Source: Planctomonas psychrotolerans (lineage in GTDB: Bacteria > Actinomycetota > Actinomycetes > Actinomycetales > Microbacteriaceae). From it: a DNA stretch of 64,000 bases. Shown here piece by piece: positions 42,485 to 51,612 of this stretch (position 1 is the first letter of the stretch; each line of letters begins with the position of its first letter). The stretch is taken from NCBI RefSeq assembly GCF_008642235.1, contig NZ_SJEV01000001.1, forward strand, positions 1,054,001-1,118,000. Direction: 5' to 3'. The position numbers and the translations under genes are program-made. Under the pieces are notes generated by a model. That model was given only the letters and a program-made list of their open reading frames with translations. It was not told the DNA's origin and searched no databases.

Positions 42485-43561
42485 ATGAAGAAGCACTACT
42501 CCCGCCCCGCCTTCGTCACCGCTCTCGTTCTGGGCTCGGTGGCACTCACCGCCTGCAGCAGTGCGGAGGAGGGCACCACGGCATCCGGAGGTGAGGGTTC
42601 CTCGGGAACGCTCATCGTCTACACCAACTCCAACGGTGACGGCCGTGGCGAGTGGGTCACCGAGCAGGCCGCCGAAGAGGGCATCGACATCGAGATCGTG
42701 GGCCTCGGCGGCGCCGACCTGGCCAACCGCATCGTGGCCGAGAAGAACAACCCCGTCGGCGACGTGGTCTTCGGCCTCAACAACATGTACTTCGAGACGC
42801 TCAAGTCCGAGGACGCCATCACGGCCTACACCCCCGCCTGGTCGGGCGAGGTGGACGCCGCGTCCGGCGACGCCGAGGACGGCGCCTTCTGGCCGCTCGT
42901 CGAGCAGGCCATCGTGACCGTGTACGACACGAACAGCATCGACGCATCCGCCGCTCCCGAGGAGATGAGCGAGCTGTGGGAGAACGACGAGTACCAGGGC
43001 CGCTACGAGGTCAACACCAGCCTCGGCCAGGCGACGCCGCAACTCGTGCTCGCCGGTCTCCTCGCCCCGTACATCGACGAGGACGGCGACCTCGGCGTCT
43101 CCGACGAGGGCTGGGAGCAGGTCGAGGCCTACTTCGCCAACGGGTCCCCGGCGGTGGAGGGCACCGACCTGTACGCCCGCATCACGCGCGACGAGGTCGA
43201 CTACGGCGTGATCCCCTCGAGCGGCATCACCAGCCGCGATGCCGAGTACGGCACCGAGACGGGTGTCATCAGCCCGGAGAACGGCGTGCCGTACGTGACG
43301 GAGCAGATCGCCATCATCAACGGCACCGATAACCAGGACCAGGCCGAGGCGTTCATCGACTGGTTCGGCAGCGCCGAGGTGCAGGGCGAGTTCGCCGCGG
43401 AGTTCGCCGCGTACCCGGTGAACGAGGGCGCCAAGGCGCAGGCGCTGCCCGAGGTGACCGAGCTCATCGAGTCGCTGCCCAAGCAGGACATCGACTACGC
43501 GCTTACCCGTGAGCGCATCGGCGAGTGGGTCGAGAAGACCGAGCTCGAGTACCTGCCGTAA
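42485..43561 (+). CDS. ABC transporter solute-binding lipoprotein (phosphonate/organophosphate-type cassette)
   Basis: A 358-residue binding protein with lipobox LTAC (Cys24). The mature part starts GTLIVYTNSNGDGRGEWVTEQAAEEGIDIEIVGLGGADLANRIVAEKNNPVGDVVFGLNNMYFETLKSED, a family 1-type fold close to the Fe3+/thiamine/2-aminoethylphosphonate group. The Tyr residues that bind iron in FbpA proteins are not evident, while the YTNS...GRG entry resembles phosphonate-type binders. The ligand is therefore uncertain. It is the first gene of a four-gene cassette that ends in a phosphoesterase. ATG at 42485 has AAGGAC upstream. Confidence 0.82.
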   Translation: MKKHYSRPAFVTALVLGSVALTACSSAEEGTTASGGEGSSGTLIVYTNSNGDGRGEWVTEQAAEEGIDIEIVGLGGADLANRIVAEKNNPVGDVVFGLNNMYFETLKSEDAITAYTPAWSGEVDAASGDAEDGAFWPLVEQAIVTVYDTNSIDASAAPEEMSELWENDEYQGRYEVNTSLGQATPQLVLAGLLAPYIDEDGDLGVSDEGWEQVEAYFANGSPAVEGTDLYARITRDEVDYGVIPSSGITSRDAEYGTETGVISPENGVPYVTEQIAIINGTDNQDQAEAFIDWFGSAEVQGEFAAEFAAYPVNEGAKAQALPEVTELIESLPKQDIDYALTRERIGEWVEKTELEYLP

Positions 43562-43581
43562 CAGCACTCCCGGACCCGCAC

Positions 43582-43623
43582 GGTCCGCGGCCGGTCGGCG
43601 TTCGCGCCGGCCGGCCGTGGACC
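43582..43623 (+). promoter_or_regulatory. Stem-loop between binding-protein and ATPase genes
   Basis: The arms GGTCCGCGGCCGGTCGGC and GCCGGCCGGCCGTGGACC (about 43582-43623) pair almost completely with two G-U positions. As at 18890, it sits directly after a solute-binding-protein gene, consistent with differential expression within the operon. Confidence 0.5.
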
Positions 43624-43727
43624 TGTAGGGCACCGCAGCGCGCATCGCTCGCCCTCTGCACCACCCGCCTTCCCGCCCGCTCGACACAGACCCCGCTGCG
43701 GCCGCACGCCGCACGGGGGGAGGAATC

Positions 43728-44741
43728 ATGATCCGGTACGACAACATCGAGGTCCGCTTCGGGGACCATGTGGCCATCCCCGACCTCAACCTCGAGATCG
43801 GCAGGGGCGAGTTCTTCACCCTGCTCGGGCCGTCCGGATGCGGCAAGACCACCGCCCTCCGCACCCTCGCCGGATTCATCGAGCCCTCCCGCGGCGACAT
43901 CTCCATCGACGGCGAAATCGCCACGCGCCTGCCGAGCGAGAAGCGCCGCGTCGGCATGGTGTTCCAGAACTACGCCCTCTTCCCCAGCATGAGCGTGGAG
44001 GAGAACATCGCGTTCGGCCTCCGGGTGCGCAAGACGAAGAAGTCCGAGATCGACACCCTCGTCGCCGAGATTGCGTCGCAGGTCGAACTCACCCCCGCGC
44101 AACTGGCGAAGAACGTGTCCGAACTGTCCGGTGGCCAGCAGCAGCGCGTGGCGATCGCCCGCGCCCTGGTGCTGAAGCCGCGCATCCTGCTGCTCGACGA
44201 GCCGCTCTCCAACCTCGACGCGAAGCTGCGCGTGCAGCTCCGCGAGCAGTTGAAGAACCTGCAGCGCGAGCTCGGGATCACGACCGTCTACGTCACCCAC
44301 GACCAGGAGGAGGCGCTCACCATGAGCGACCGCATCGCCGTGTTCAATCACGGCGTGGTGGAGCAGGTGGGCACCCCCGAGGAGATCTACAACCGGTCCA
44401 AGACCGAATTCGTCTGTACCTTCATCGGTGCGATGAACCGGCTCACCGGCGACTTCGTGCGCGAGCTGCAGCGGGGCGGAGCCACCGGGCTCGACGCCGG
44501 CAAGAGCTCCTACCTGCGGCTCGAGAAGGTGGCCCTCCACCCGCCCCGCACCGGGACGGCGGTGGTGCGCACCGACGGCGTCGTCGCCCAGCGCTCCTAC
44601 CACGGGGCGTTCAGCACCTACGAGATCGAGAGCCACGGCAGCACGATCCGCGCCATGGTGCCGGAGGGCGGTGCCGAGCCGCTCGCCGAGGGATCCCGCG
44701 CGGACCTGTACATCGAGCCAGCCTCCGTGCTGCAGTACTGA
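43728..44741 (+). CDS. ABC transporter ATP-binding protein with TOBE domain
   Basis: The 337-residue ATPase has Walker A GPSGCGKTT (about residue 37), Q-loop VFQNYALFPSMSVEEN, signature LSGGQQQRV, Walker B ILLLDEPLSNLD and switch His in VYVTHDQEEA. The C-terminal 100 residues form a TOBE-type beta domain (RTDGVVAQRSYHGAFSTYEIE). This architecture fits the FbpC/PotA/PhnT group. It powers the fused permease encoded 11 bp downstream. Confidence 0.94.
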   Translation: MIRYDNIEVRFGDHVAIPDLNLEIGRGEFFTLLGPSGCGKTTALRTLAGFIEPSRGDISIDGEIATRLPSEKRRVGMVFQNYALFPSMSVEENIAFGLRVRKTKKSEIDTLVAEIASQVELTPAQLAKNVSELSGGQQQRVAIARALVLKPRILLLDEPLSNLDAKLRVQLREQLKNLQRELGITTVYVTHDQEEALTMSDRIAVFNHGVVEQVGTPEEIYNRSKTEFVCTFIGAMNRLTGDFVRELQRGGATGLDAGKSSYLRLEKVALHPPRTGTAVVRTDGVVAQRSYHGAFSTYEIESHGSTIRAMVPEGGAEPLAEGSRADLYIEPASVLQY

Positions 44742-44752
44742 GGCGCCGGCTC

Positions 44753-46630
44753 ATGCGCGGCACCCTGCGGTCGATGTTCCGCTCACCCCTCGTCGTGGTG
44801 GTGATGCTCGTCCTTCTCTGGTTCATCGCCAGCTTCCTCGTGTTCCCGAACGCGAACCTCCTCATCAGCACCTTCTTCCCCGACGGCTCGTTCAGCCCGC
44901 GGGCCCTCGAGAAGCTGGTCAGCTCCGAACGGGCGATGAACAGCCTGTGGCACAGCTTCCTGCTCGCCGCCACGCTGGCCGTGACCGTCAACGTGGTCGG
45001 TATCTTCATCGTGCTGGTGACGGACTACTTCAAGATCCGCGGCGCGCGCCTGCTCTGGCTCGGTTACGCCACCACGCTCATCTACGGCGGCATCGTGCTC
45101 GCCGCCGGCTACAACTTCATCTACGGCCGGTACGGGTTCATCACCAACGCCGTGCGGAACGTCTTCCCCGAGGTGGACCCGAACTGGTTCTCGGGATACT
45201 TCGCGGTGGTCATCGTGATGACGTTCGCGACCACCACCAACCACATGCTGTTCCTCGGGTCGTCGCTCGCCAAGATCGACTACCAGACCATCGAGGCCGC
45301 GCGGAACATGGGCGCGTCGACGCTCCGCATCCTGTGGCGGATCGTGCTGCCCGCGCTCCGCCCGATGATCTTCGCGGTCACCGTGCTCACCTTCCTCACC
45401 GGCCTCGGTGCCCTGACCGCACCGCTCGTGCTCGGCGGCAGCGACTTCCAGACCATCGCCCCGATGATCCTCACGTTCTCGAGAAGCACCGGCTCGCGCG
45501 ACCTGGCGGCGCTGCTGGCGATCATCCTCGGTCTCGCCACCATCGTGCTGCTCGCGGTGATGAACCGGGTGGAGAAGTCGGGCGTGTACTTCTCGGTGGC
45601 GAAGGTGGCCACACCCCTGCAGAAGCAGCCGATCCCTCACCCGGTGGGGAACGCGCTCGTGCACGTGGCCGCGTACATCCTCTTCGTGATCTACGCCGCC
45701 CCGGTGCTGCTGATCGTGCTGTTCTCGTTCCTCGACTCCAGCGCCATCCTCACCGGCACCATCACCTGGGACGCGTTCACGCTCGGCAACTACGCCACCG
45801 TGTTCAGCTCGCCCGCGGTGCTGCGCCCGTTCGTGGTGAGCGTGGTCTACAGCGCCCTCGCCTCGCTCATCGTCGTGGTCGGCCTGCTCTTCGTCGCCCG
45901 GGTGCTGCAGAAGTACCGCAACCCGGTCACCTCGCTGCTCGAGTACCTGCTGCACATCCCGTGGATCCTGCCCACCATCCTCATCGCGCTGGCCCTGCTG
46001 ATGACCTTCGACACCCCCACGCCGTTGGTGGGCGGCCAGGTGCTCACCGGCACCACCTGGCTGCTGCTGGTGGCGTACATCGTGGTGAAGATCCCGTTCA
46101 CGCTCCGGCTGCTGAAGGCCGCCTTCGCGTCGGTGCCCGAGTCGCTCGAAGACGCCGCCCGCATCCTCGGCGCCCGGTCGCTGTTCACCCTGCGCAAGGT
46201 GCTCTTCCCGCTCGTGATCCCCACGGCGGCCGCCATCACGGCGCTCAACTTCAACAGCCTGCTCGACGACTATGACGCGGCGGTGTTCCTCTACCACCCG
46301 CTGTACCAGCCGCTCGGCATCGCGATCAAGGCGAGCACGGAGGGCGAGAACAACCTCGACTCGATGTCGATCACGTTCGTCTACACCGTGCTCCTCATGA
46401 TCATCATGGGCTTCACGATGTACCTCGTCTACGGCCGCAACGCCGGCCCGACGAAGCGCCGCCGCCGTCGTCACCCGGTGGCCGGAGCCACGACAGCGGG
46501 CGGGATGGCCGCCGCCCGGGGCACGGCGGCGGGCACCGCGGCCTCGCCGCTCGCCGACCCGGTACTCGCCCCGGGTGCGGAGCGCACCGACGACCCGTCG
46601 GCGGATCCGGACCGGTCGCGCCCCGCCTGA
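44753..46630 (+). CDS. Fused double ABC permease (FbpB/PhnU-type)
   Basis: A 625-residue inner-membrane protein made of two permease halves in one chain. Each has its own EAA-type ATPase-docking loop: IEAARNMGASTLRILWRIVLPALRP (about residue 180) and LEDAARILGARSLFTLRKVLFPLVIP (about 465). About 12 membrane segments are visible. The last 65 residues are basic, then Ala/Pro/Asp-rich (KRRRRRHPVAGATTAGG), an unusual cytoplasmic tail. Fused permeases of this size occur in iron and 2-aminoethylphosphonate importers. ATG at 44753. Confidence 0.92.
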   Translation: MRGTLRSMFRSPLVVVVMLVLLWFIASFLVFPNANLLISTFFPDGSFSPRALEKLVSSERAMNSLWHSFLLAATLAVTVNVVGIFIVLVTDYFKIRGARLLWLGYATTLIYGGIVLAAGYNFIYGRYGFITNAVRNVFPEVDPNWFSGYFAVVIVMTFATTTNHMLFLGSSLAKIDYQTIEAARNMGASTLRILWRIVLPALRPMIFAVTVLTFLTGLGALTAPLVLGGSDFQTIAPMILTFSRSTGSRDLAALLAIILGLATIVLLAVMNRVEKSGVYFSVAKVATPLQKQPIPHPVGNALVHVAAYILFVIYAAPVLLIVLFSFLDSSAILTGTITWDAFTLGNYATVFSSPAVLRPFVVSVVYSALASLIVVVGLLFVARVLQKYRNPVTSLLEYLLHIPWILPTILIALALLMTFDTPTPLVGGQVLTGTTWLLLVAYIVVKIPFTLRLLKAAFASVPESLEDAARILGARSLFTLRKVLFPLVIPTAAAITALNFNSLLDDYDAAVFLYHPLYQPLGIAIKASTEGENNLDSMSITFVYTVLLMIIMGFTMYLVYGRNAGPTKRRRRRHPVAGATTAGGMAAARGTAAGTAASPLADPVLAPGAERTDDPSADPDRSRPA

Positions 46631-46689
46631 TCCGCCTCCGCCCGATCCGCGTCCTCGGCCCGCCCATTCACCCACTCCGGGAGCACCCC

Positions 46690-47595
46690 ATCCGATCCTC
46701 CGAACACCCCTCCCCGCGCTACCGCCTCGCCCACATCACCGACACCCACTTCACCGGTGACGCGGGGAGCCTGCTCTACGGCGCCGCCGACTCCGAGGCG
46801 AACCTGACCCGCGTGCTCGATCAGCTCGTGGCGTCCGGCGCGGTGCTCGATGCGATCGTGCTGAGCGGTGACCTGGCCGATCGCGGCGAGGCGGGCGCCT
46901 ACCGACGGCTCCGCTCGATCGTGGAACCCGCGGCCGACCGCCTCGGTGCCCGCATCGTCTGGGCGGCGGGCAACCACGACGACCGGGCCACCTTCCGTTC
47001 CCTCCTGCTCGACGGTGGCGGCATCGGCACCCCCGGTGTCACCGACGTCGAGCCGGCCGCTCCGATTCACGGGGCGATCCGGCTCGGGGACCTGCGGGTG
47101 ATCGTGCTCGACACCAGCGTGCCCTCCCACCACCACGGTGAGCTCGACGTCGACCAGCTGGCCTGGCTGGAGCACGAGCTCGCCACGCCCGCACCGGACG
47201 GCAGCATCATCGTGATGCACCATGCGCCGCTTCCGGCCGTGCTCGACCTCGCCGCCACGGTGGAGCTCCGCGACCAGAAGGCCCTCGCCGACGTACTGCG
47301 CGGATCGGATGTGCGCTCCATCCTCGGCGGTCACGTGCACTACTCGTCGAGCGGCACGTTCGCCGGCATCCCCGTCTCCACCGCCACATCGACCGCGTAC
47401 ACGCAGGACCTGAGCGTCGAGGTCGGCGGGACCCGGGGACGGGACGGCGCTCACGGCTTCTCCCTCGTCTACGTGTACGACGACACCGTGCTGCACTCCG
47501 TCGTCCCCGCGGGCGACTTCCCCACGGTCGGCGAGTTCGTCAGCCCGGAGAAGGCGCGCGAGCGACTGGCGGCCGCGGGCATCCTCCGCGACTGA
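46690..47595 (+). CDS. Class III metallophosphoesterase (CpdA/GpdQ-like), apparent ATC start
   Basis: All metal-site motifs are present: RLAHITDTHF (D-x-H), LSGDLADRG (GD), WAAGNHDDR (GNHD), IVMHHAP and LGGHVHYSS (GHxH). The fold is that of cyclic-nucleotide or glycerophosphodiester phosphodiesterases, about 300 residues, cytoplasmic. The first in-frame ATG/GTG/TTG is the GTG at 46813, which would remove the first metal motif. Upstream the frame is open back to 46276 without any standard start. ATC at 46690 lies 6 nt after GGGAG and begins RSSEHPSPRYRLAHITDTHF, so it is proposed as the start. It lies 59 bp after the permease and presumably hydrolyses the imported organophosphate. Confidence 0.8.
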   Translation: MRSSEHPSPRYRLAHITDTHFTGDAGSLLYGAADSEANLTRVLDQLVASGAVLDAIVLSGDLADRGEAGAYRRLRSIVEPAADRLGARIVWAAGNHDDRATFRSLLLDGGGIGTPGVTDVEPAAPIHGAIRLGDLRVIVLDTSVPSHHHGELDVDQLAWLEHELATPAPDGSIIVMHHAPLPAVLDLAATVELRDQKALADVLRGSDVRSILGGHVHYSSSGTFAGIPVSTATSTAYTQDLSVEVGGTRGRDGAHGFSLVYVYDDTVLHSVVPAGDFPTVGEFVSPEKARERLAAAGILRD

Positions 47596-47597
47596 GC

Positions 47598-47629
47598 GCG
47601 CGCACCGCGCGCAGCGCGCACCGCGCGCA
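47598..47629. repeat. Two tandem copies of a 16-bp GC repeat
   Basis: GCGCGCACCGCGCGCA is repeated exactly twice between two convergent genes. The GCGC tracts can pair with each other, so this may serve as a simple bidirectional terminator. Confidence 0.6.
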
Positions 47630-47634
47630 GCGCG

Positions 47635-48291
47635 CTAGTCGGCGTCTCCGTCGACGAGGCGCTCCGGGATCGCCACGACGGCGAGCAGAAGACAGCCGAT
47701 GCCCGGGAGCACGAGCGGCACGAATTGCCAGGCCAGCACGGCGACGAGACCGATGGCGGCCAGCAGATAGAGCACTCCGGCGGGATCGCGGCGCCAGTTC
47801 TCCGGGCAGCCGCGGAATGCCGCAATCCACCCCTGCTCGGGCGTCCACAGCCGAGCGGCCGTGAGCAGCACGACGATAAGGGCGAGGGCGGCCGCGGCCC
47901 CCGCGGCACCGACGACCTCCGCGAAAGGCAGGAGCCGGTCGGCGGCGAGCGCGAGATCGATGACGAGCACGAGCCCCGCGATCGCGACGAGCACGCCGAG
48001 CGCGAGGGAGGGCACCGCCCCGCGGCGGGCGTCCGCGAGCACGTCGCCGAGGGTGGAGGACTCGCTCCGCAGGTGCCGGCGGAGGTGGCGCACACCCAGC
48101 GCGAGGGCCAGTGGAATCGTGATCACGCCCACCGAGAGCACCGATACGGCGATGCCGACGAGCAGCACCTCACCGAAGAGCGCGAACCGCGCCCCGGCCT
48201 CGGGCCAGCGCCCCGGAGCGTAACCTGCGCGGGCCGGGCCCGCGCCGGACGCCTCGATCCGCCGCGCCGAACGCACCGCGCGCGTCGACAC
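47635..48291 (-). CDS. Polytopic membrane protein of a sugar ABC operon, 218 aa
   Basis: The product has five hydrophobic segments (about residues 37-65, 92-115, 122-148, 168-185 and 190-208), a block VLLVGIAVSVLSVGVITIPLALALGVRHLRRHLRSESS and RGCPENWRRDPAG in a loop. I recall a similar FGE-x-L...VRHLRRH family beside carbohydrate ABC genes in actinobacteria, function unknown. The GTG start is 3 bp after the permease stop, so it is in the operon. Its place parallels that of the YesL-like gene in the arabinan operon, though sequence similarity is weak. Confidence 0.75.
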   Translation of the reverse strand: MSTRAVRSARRIEASGAGPARAGYAPGRWPEAGARFALFGEVLLVGIAVSVLSVGVITIPLALALGVRHLRRHLRSESSTLGDVLADARRGAVPSLALGVLVAIAGLVLVIDLALAADRLLPFAEVVGAAGAAAALALIVVLLTAARLWTPEQGWIAAFRGCPENWRRDPAGVLYLLAAIGLVAVLAWQFVPLVLPGIGCLLLAVVAIPERLVDGDAD

Positions 48292-48294
48292 GGG

Positions 48295-49200
48295 CTAGCC
48301 CTTCAGCCCCTGCGTCGCCACGCCCGCCACGAGGAACCGCTGGAAGACGATGAAGAACAGCAGGATCGGCACGAGGGCGAGCATCGACACCGCCACCGTG
48401 GCCCCGTAGTCGGATGTGCTCGTCGCATCGTTGTACAGGCGCAGCGCGATGGGCAGCGGATACTTCTCCGGCGACGTCACGTAGAGCAGCGGACCGAGGA
48501 AGTCGTTCCAGGTCCAGATGAAGCTGAAGATCGCGGACGTCACGAGGGCCGGCCGGATGAGCGGCAGGATGATCGACACGAAGATGCGGATGTGCCCCGC
48601 CCCGTCGATGCGCGCGGCCTCGTCCATCTCCCGGGGCAGGTTGCGGATGAACTGCACCATGAGGAAGACGAAGAACGCCTCGATCGCGAGGAACTTGCCG
48701 ATCACGAGCGGCACGTAGGTGTCAACCAGGTCGAGCTTCTGGAACAGGATGTACTGCGGGATGATCAGCACGTGGAAGGGCAGCAGCAGCGTGCCGATCA
48801 TCGCCGCGAAGTACAGCGACACCCCGCGGAACCGGATGCGCCCGAACGCGTACGCGGCCATCGCCGAGGAGATCAGCGTGCCGACCACGGCGAGGGTGGC
48901 GATGAGCAGGGAGTTGGCGAAGAACCGCCAGAGCGGTGTTCCGCCGATCCCCTCGGCCACCTTCACGTAGTTCTGCAGCGTGGGGCTCTCGGGCAGGAGG
49001 CCGCTGTTCGACCCGAACTCGCTCGACGGCTTGAAGGTCGAGAAGATGAGCCAGATGAGCGGGTAGAGCACGAGCAGCGTGAGCGCACCGAGCACCACGA
49101 ACCAGACGATCGTGTTGATCCGGCCGCGTCGGTTGCCGGTGCGGCCCTCGCGCTCGGGCGTCGCGGGCCCCGCCACGGTGATGTCGCCGGACGTGGTCAC
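48295..49200 (-). CDS. Sugar ABC transporter permease (MalG type)
   Basis: A 301-residue CUT1 permease with six membrane segments; the first is IVWFVVLGALTLLVLYPLIWLIFSTFKPSSEF. The EAA loop is DEAARIDGAGHIRIFVSIILPLIRP (about 195-220) and the end VATQGLKG is typical. GTG at 49200 overlaps the preceding permease stop (GTGA). It is part of the importer next to the rhamnose genes. Confidence 0.93.
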   Translation of the reverse strand: MTTSGDITVAGPATPEREGRTGNRRGRINTIVWFVVLGALTLLVLYPLIWLIFSTFKPSSEFGSNSGLLPESPTLQNYVKVAEGIGGTPLWRFFANSLLIATLAVVGTLISSAMAAYAFGRIRFRGVSLYFAAMIGTLLLPFHVLIIPQYILFQKLDLVDTYVPLVIGKFLAIEAFFVFLMVQFIRNLPREMDEAARIDGAGHIRIFVSIILPLIRPALVTSAIFSFIWTWNDFLGPLLYVTSPEKYPLPIALRLYNDATSTSDYGATVAVSMLALVPILLFFIVFQRFLVAGVATQGLKG

Positions 49201-50192
49201 TTGGTATCCCCTCCGTAGTGCACCCAGGACTTGCTCGTCCGGAACAGGACGAAGGCGATGATGGCGACCACGACGAGCAGCACCCAGGCCATGGCCGACG
49301 CGTACCCCATCTGCAGGTCCGCGAATGCGCGCTTGTAGAGGTACACCGTGTAGTAGTTGGTCTGCCCGCCGGGCCCGCCGCTGCCGTTCGAGATGATGAA
49401 CGCCGACGCGAAGATCTGGAAGGCGTTGATCGTCTCCAGCAGCAGGTTGAAGAAGATGACCGGCGACAGCATGGGCAGGGTCACGCTCAGGAACTTGCGC
49501 ATGGGGCCGGCGCCGTCCATCTGGGCCGCCTCGTACAGTTCGTGCGGCACCTGCTTGAGACCGGCGAGGAAGATCACCATCGGAGCGCCGAACTGCCACA
49601 CCGCGAGGATGATCAGCATGGGCACCACCAGGTCGACGTTTCCGACCCAGCTGCCCAGCCGGATGCCGAACAGGCTGAGCCCGCTGTCGACCGGACCCTC
49701 GGCGGAGAACATCGCGCGCCACACGATCGCCACGCTCACGCTCGCCCCGATGAGCGACGGCGCGTAGAACGCCGAGCGGAAGAACGCCGCGCCGCGGTCG
49801 CGATAGTTGAGCAGCATCGCGATCGCGAGGGCCGCGGCGAGCTTGATCGGTGTGCCGACGAGCACGTACACCAGCGTGATGGTGACCGACTGGATGTAGT
49901 TCGGGTCGGCGAACAGGCGCTCGAAGTTGTCGAGCCCCACCCAGACCGGGTCGGTGAAGAGGTTGTAGCGGGTGAAGGCGAGGTACAGGGAGATCGCCAT
50001 CGGCCCCACGGTGAGCGCGAAGAACCCGATCAACCAGGGGGCGAGGAAGCCGTACCCGGCGAGGTTCTCCCGCCTATTGAGCCGCTTTTTCTGGGCGCTC
50101 GGCGGCGGGCCCGCCGGGGAGGGTGTTCCCCGGCGGGCCGCCGCCACCGCATCCGGCGTGGAGAGCGAGGTGGCCCGGGATGCTGTCGACAT
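49197..50192 (-). CDS. Sugar ABC transporter permease (MalF type)
   Basis: The 331-residue CUT1 permease has a 50-residue N-terminal cytoplasmic tail, then LAGYGFLAPWLIGFFALTVGPMAISLYLAFTRYNLF as first helix. The EAA-type loop is YEAAQMDGAGPMRKFLSVTLPMLSP. ATG at 50192 has GGAGGA 6 nt upstream and lies 28 bp after the binding-protein stop. Longer frames run into the binding-protein gene. Confidence 0.93.
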   Translation of the reverse strand: MSTASRATSLSTPDAVAAARRGTPSPAGPPPSAQKKRLNRRENLAGYGFLAPWLIGFFALTVGPMAISLYLAFTRYNLFTDPVWVGLDNFERLFADPNYIQSVTITLVYVLVGTPIKLAAALAIAMLLNYRDRGAAFFRSAFYAPSLIGASVSVAIVWRAMFSAEGPVDSGLSLFGIRLGSWVGNVDLVVPMLIILAVWQFGAPMVIFLAGLKQVPHELYEAAQMDGAGPMRKFLSVTLPMLSPVIFFNLLLETINAFQIFASAFIISNGSGGPGGQTNYYTVYLYKRAFADLQMGYASAMAWVLLVVVAIIAFVLFRTSKSWVHYGGDTK

Positions 50193-50220
50193 GACTCGTC
50201 CTCCGGATGCGTCGGAGTGC

Positions 50221-51540
50221 TTACTGGGCCAGGATGACGTCGAGTTCCTGGAAGAACTGCTCCGCCGCCGCCTCGGGCGTGATGACGCCGAGACCCAGGT
50301 CGCTACCGAGCTGACGGAACTTCTCCTCGATGCTGCCGAAGCCGACGATCGGCACCGGCGGCGCGTCGCCGAGGCGGTCGGAGATGGACTCCTCGTAGTC
50401 GCGGATCTGAGCGTCGAGGCCGTCGAGCTCGATGCCCTCGAGCTGCGTCTCCGATGCAGGCAGACCACGGTTCGTACCGAACGCCGCACCGACCTCCGGG
50501 CTGTTCACCAGGAAGTTGAGGAGCGTTGCCGCCTCCTCCGGGTGCTCGGTCGTCGCCGCGATCGTGTGCAGCATCGACGGCTTCACGTAGAGGTCCTTCG
50601 CGCCTTCGACGGTGACCGGGGGCTCGGTCAGGGTGAGCTCGGTGTACTCCTCGCCCAGGTTGCCGAGGTAGCCGGCACCGAAGTTGTCCCAGGTCAGCTC
50701 GCTCGTCGTGAGAGCGGAGTCGAAGCCGGAGAGCGGGTAGATCTCCTCGATGCGCTGGCCGGGCAGGGCTCCGCCGTTGCGAAGGGCCTCACCCTCCTCC
50801 CAGAACTCCTGCAGGCGCTCCTGGTCGAAGCCGGGCTCGCCGTCCTCGGTGAACAGCGCGTCGCCCTCGGCGCGCAGCTGGATCTCGAAGTTCTGGATGC
50901 GTCCGGTGTAGTCGGTGCCGCCGTAGATCTCCTGGCCGGCGGCCTTCGCGGTCTCGGTCACGCCCGCGACGTACTCCGTGTAGTCCTCCCAGGTGCCCCC
51001 GCCCTCGTACGGCTCCGCGCCGACGGTTTCGAGCAGCTTGGGGTTCTGGAACATCGTCCAGGCGTTGGTCGAGGTGGCGATGCCGTAGGTGGTGTCGTTG
51101 ACGACGCCGATGCCGAGGATCTGCTCGGACAGCGGGTCGGTGTCGATCTGCTCACCGAGGTACGGCTCGAGGTCGAGCAGCAGCCCGTTGTCGGCGTACT
51201 GCCTCATGTACGAGTAGTCGAACTGCATGACGTCGGGAAGCCCGCCGCTGGTGGCCTCGATCTGCCGCTTCTCCCAGAACTCGGGGAAGCCCAGGAAGCT
51301 CACGTTGACCTCGATGTCGGGGTATTCCTCGTTGAACGCGGCGATCGCCTCGTCGTACATCGCGGCGCGAACGTCGTTGCCCCAGAACGCGAAGTTGAGG
51401 GAGACCGGCTCTCCGCCGCCCTCCCCGCCGCCACCCGATGCGGACTCGCCGCTTCCGGAGCATCCGGTCAATACGACGGCGCCGGTGAGCGCCATGGCCG
51501 CGAATGTTGCGGCGGCGCGGTTCCTGCGTGCTGAGAACAT
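50221..51540 (-). CDS. Sugar ABC transporter solute-binding lipoprotein (rhamnose-locus)
   Basis: The 439-residue family 1 binding protein has lipobox VLTGC (Cys27), a Gly/Ser-rich linker and VSLNFAFWGNDVRAAMYDEAIAAFNEEYPDIEVNVSFLGF at the mature start. The substrate is inferred as rhamnose-containing oligosaccharide, because it lies back to back with rhamnose catabolic genes and shares an operator motif with them. Its operon continues with two permeases and a membrane protein; no ATPase is encoded. Confidence 0.9.
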   Translation of the reverse strand: MFSARRNRAAATFAAMALTGAVVLTGCSGSGESASGGGGEGGGEPVSLNFAFWGNDVRAAMYDEAIAAFNEEYPDIEVNVSFLGFPEFWEKRQIEATSGGLPDVMQFDYSYMRQYADNGLLLDLEPYLGEQIDTDPLSEQILGIGVVNDTTYGIATSTNAWTMFQNPKLLETVGAEPYEGGGTWEDYTEYVAGVTETAKAAGQEIYGGTDYTGRIQNFEIQLRAEGDALFTEDGEPGFDQERLQEFWEEGEALRNGGALPGQRIEEIYPLSGFDSALTTSELTWDNFGAGYLGNLGEEYTELTLTEPPVTVEGAKDLYVKPSMLHTIAATTEHPEEAATLLNFLVNSPEVGAAFGTNRGLPASETQLEGIELDGLDAQIRDYEESISDRLGDAPPVPIVGFGSIEEKFRQLGSDLGLGVITPEAAAEQFFQELDVILAQ

Positions 51541-51612
51541 CTTCGTCCTTCCGATCTGACGTCTGTGTCACGTGCTGTGTGGTGGTTCCCCGGTGGAGGT
51601 CGGGACGCTGCG

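Noticed and set aside
43838-44752. N-terminal extension of the fused permease
   Set aside because: The frame is open through the ATPase gene but is Arg/His-rich noise; the membrane protein begins at ATG 44753.
42485-46630. Fe3+ ABC importer
   Set aside because: The binding protein does not show the iron-ligating tyrosines expected and the cassette ends with a phosphoesterase; not excluded but not favoured.
46813-47595. GTG at 46813 as start of the phosphoesterase
   Set aside because: It would delete the HITDTH metal motif, which is present and in frame upstream; ATC 46690 with a good ribosome-binding site is more plausible.
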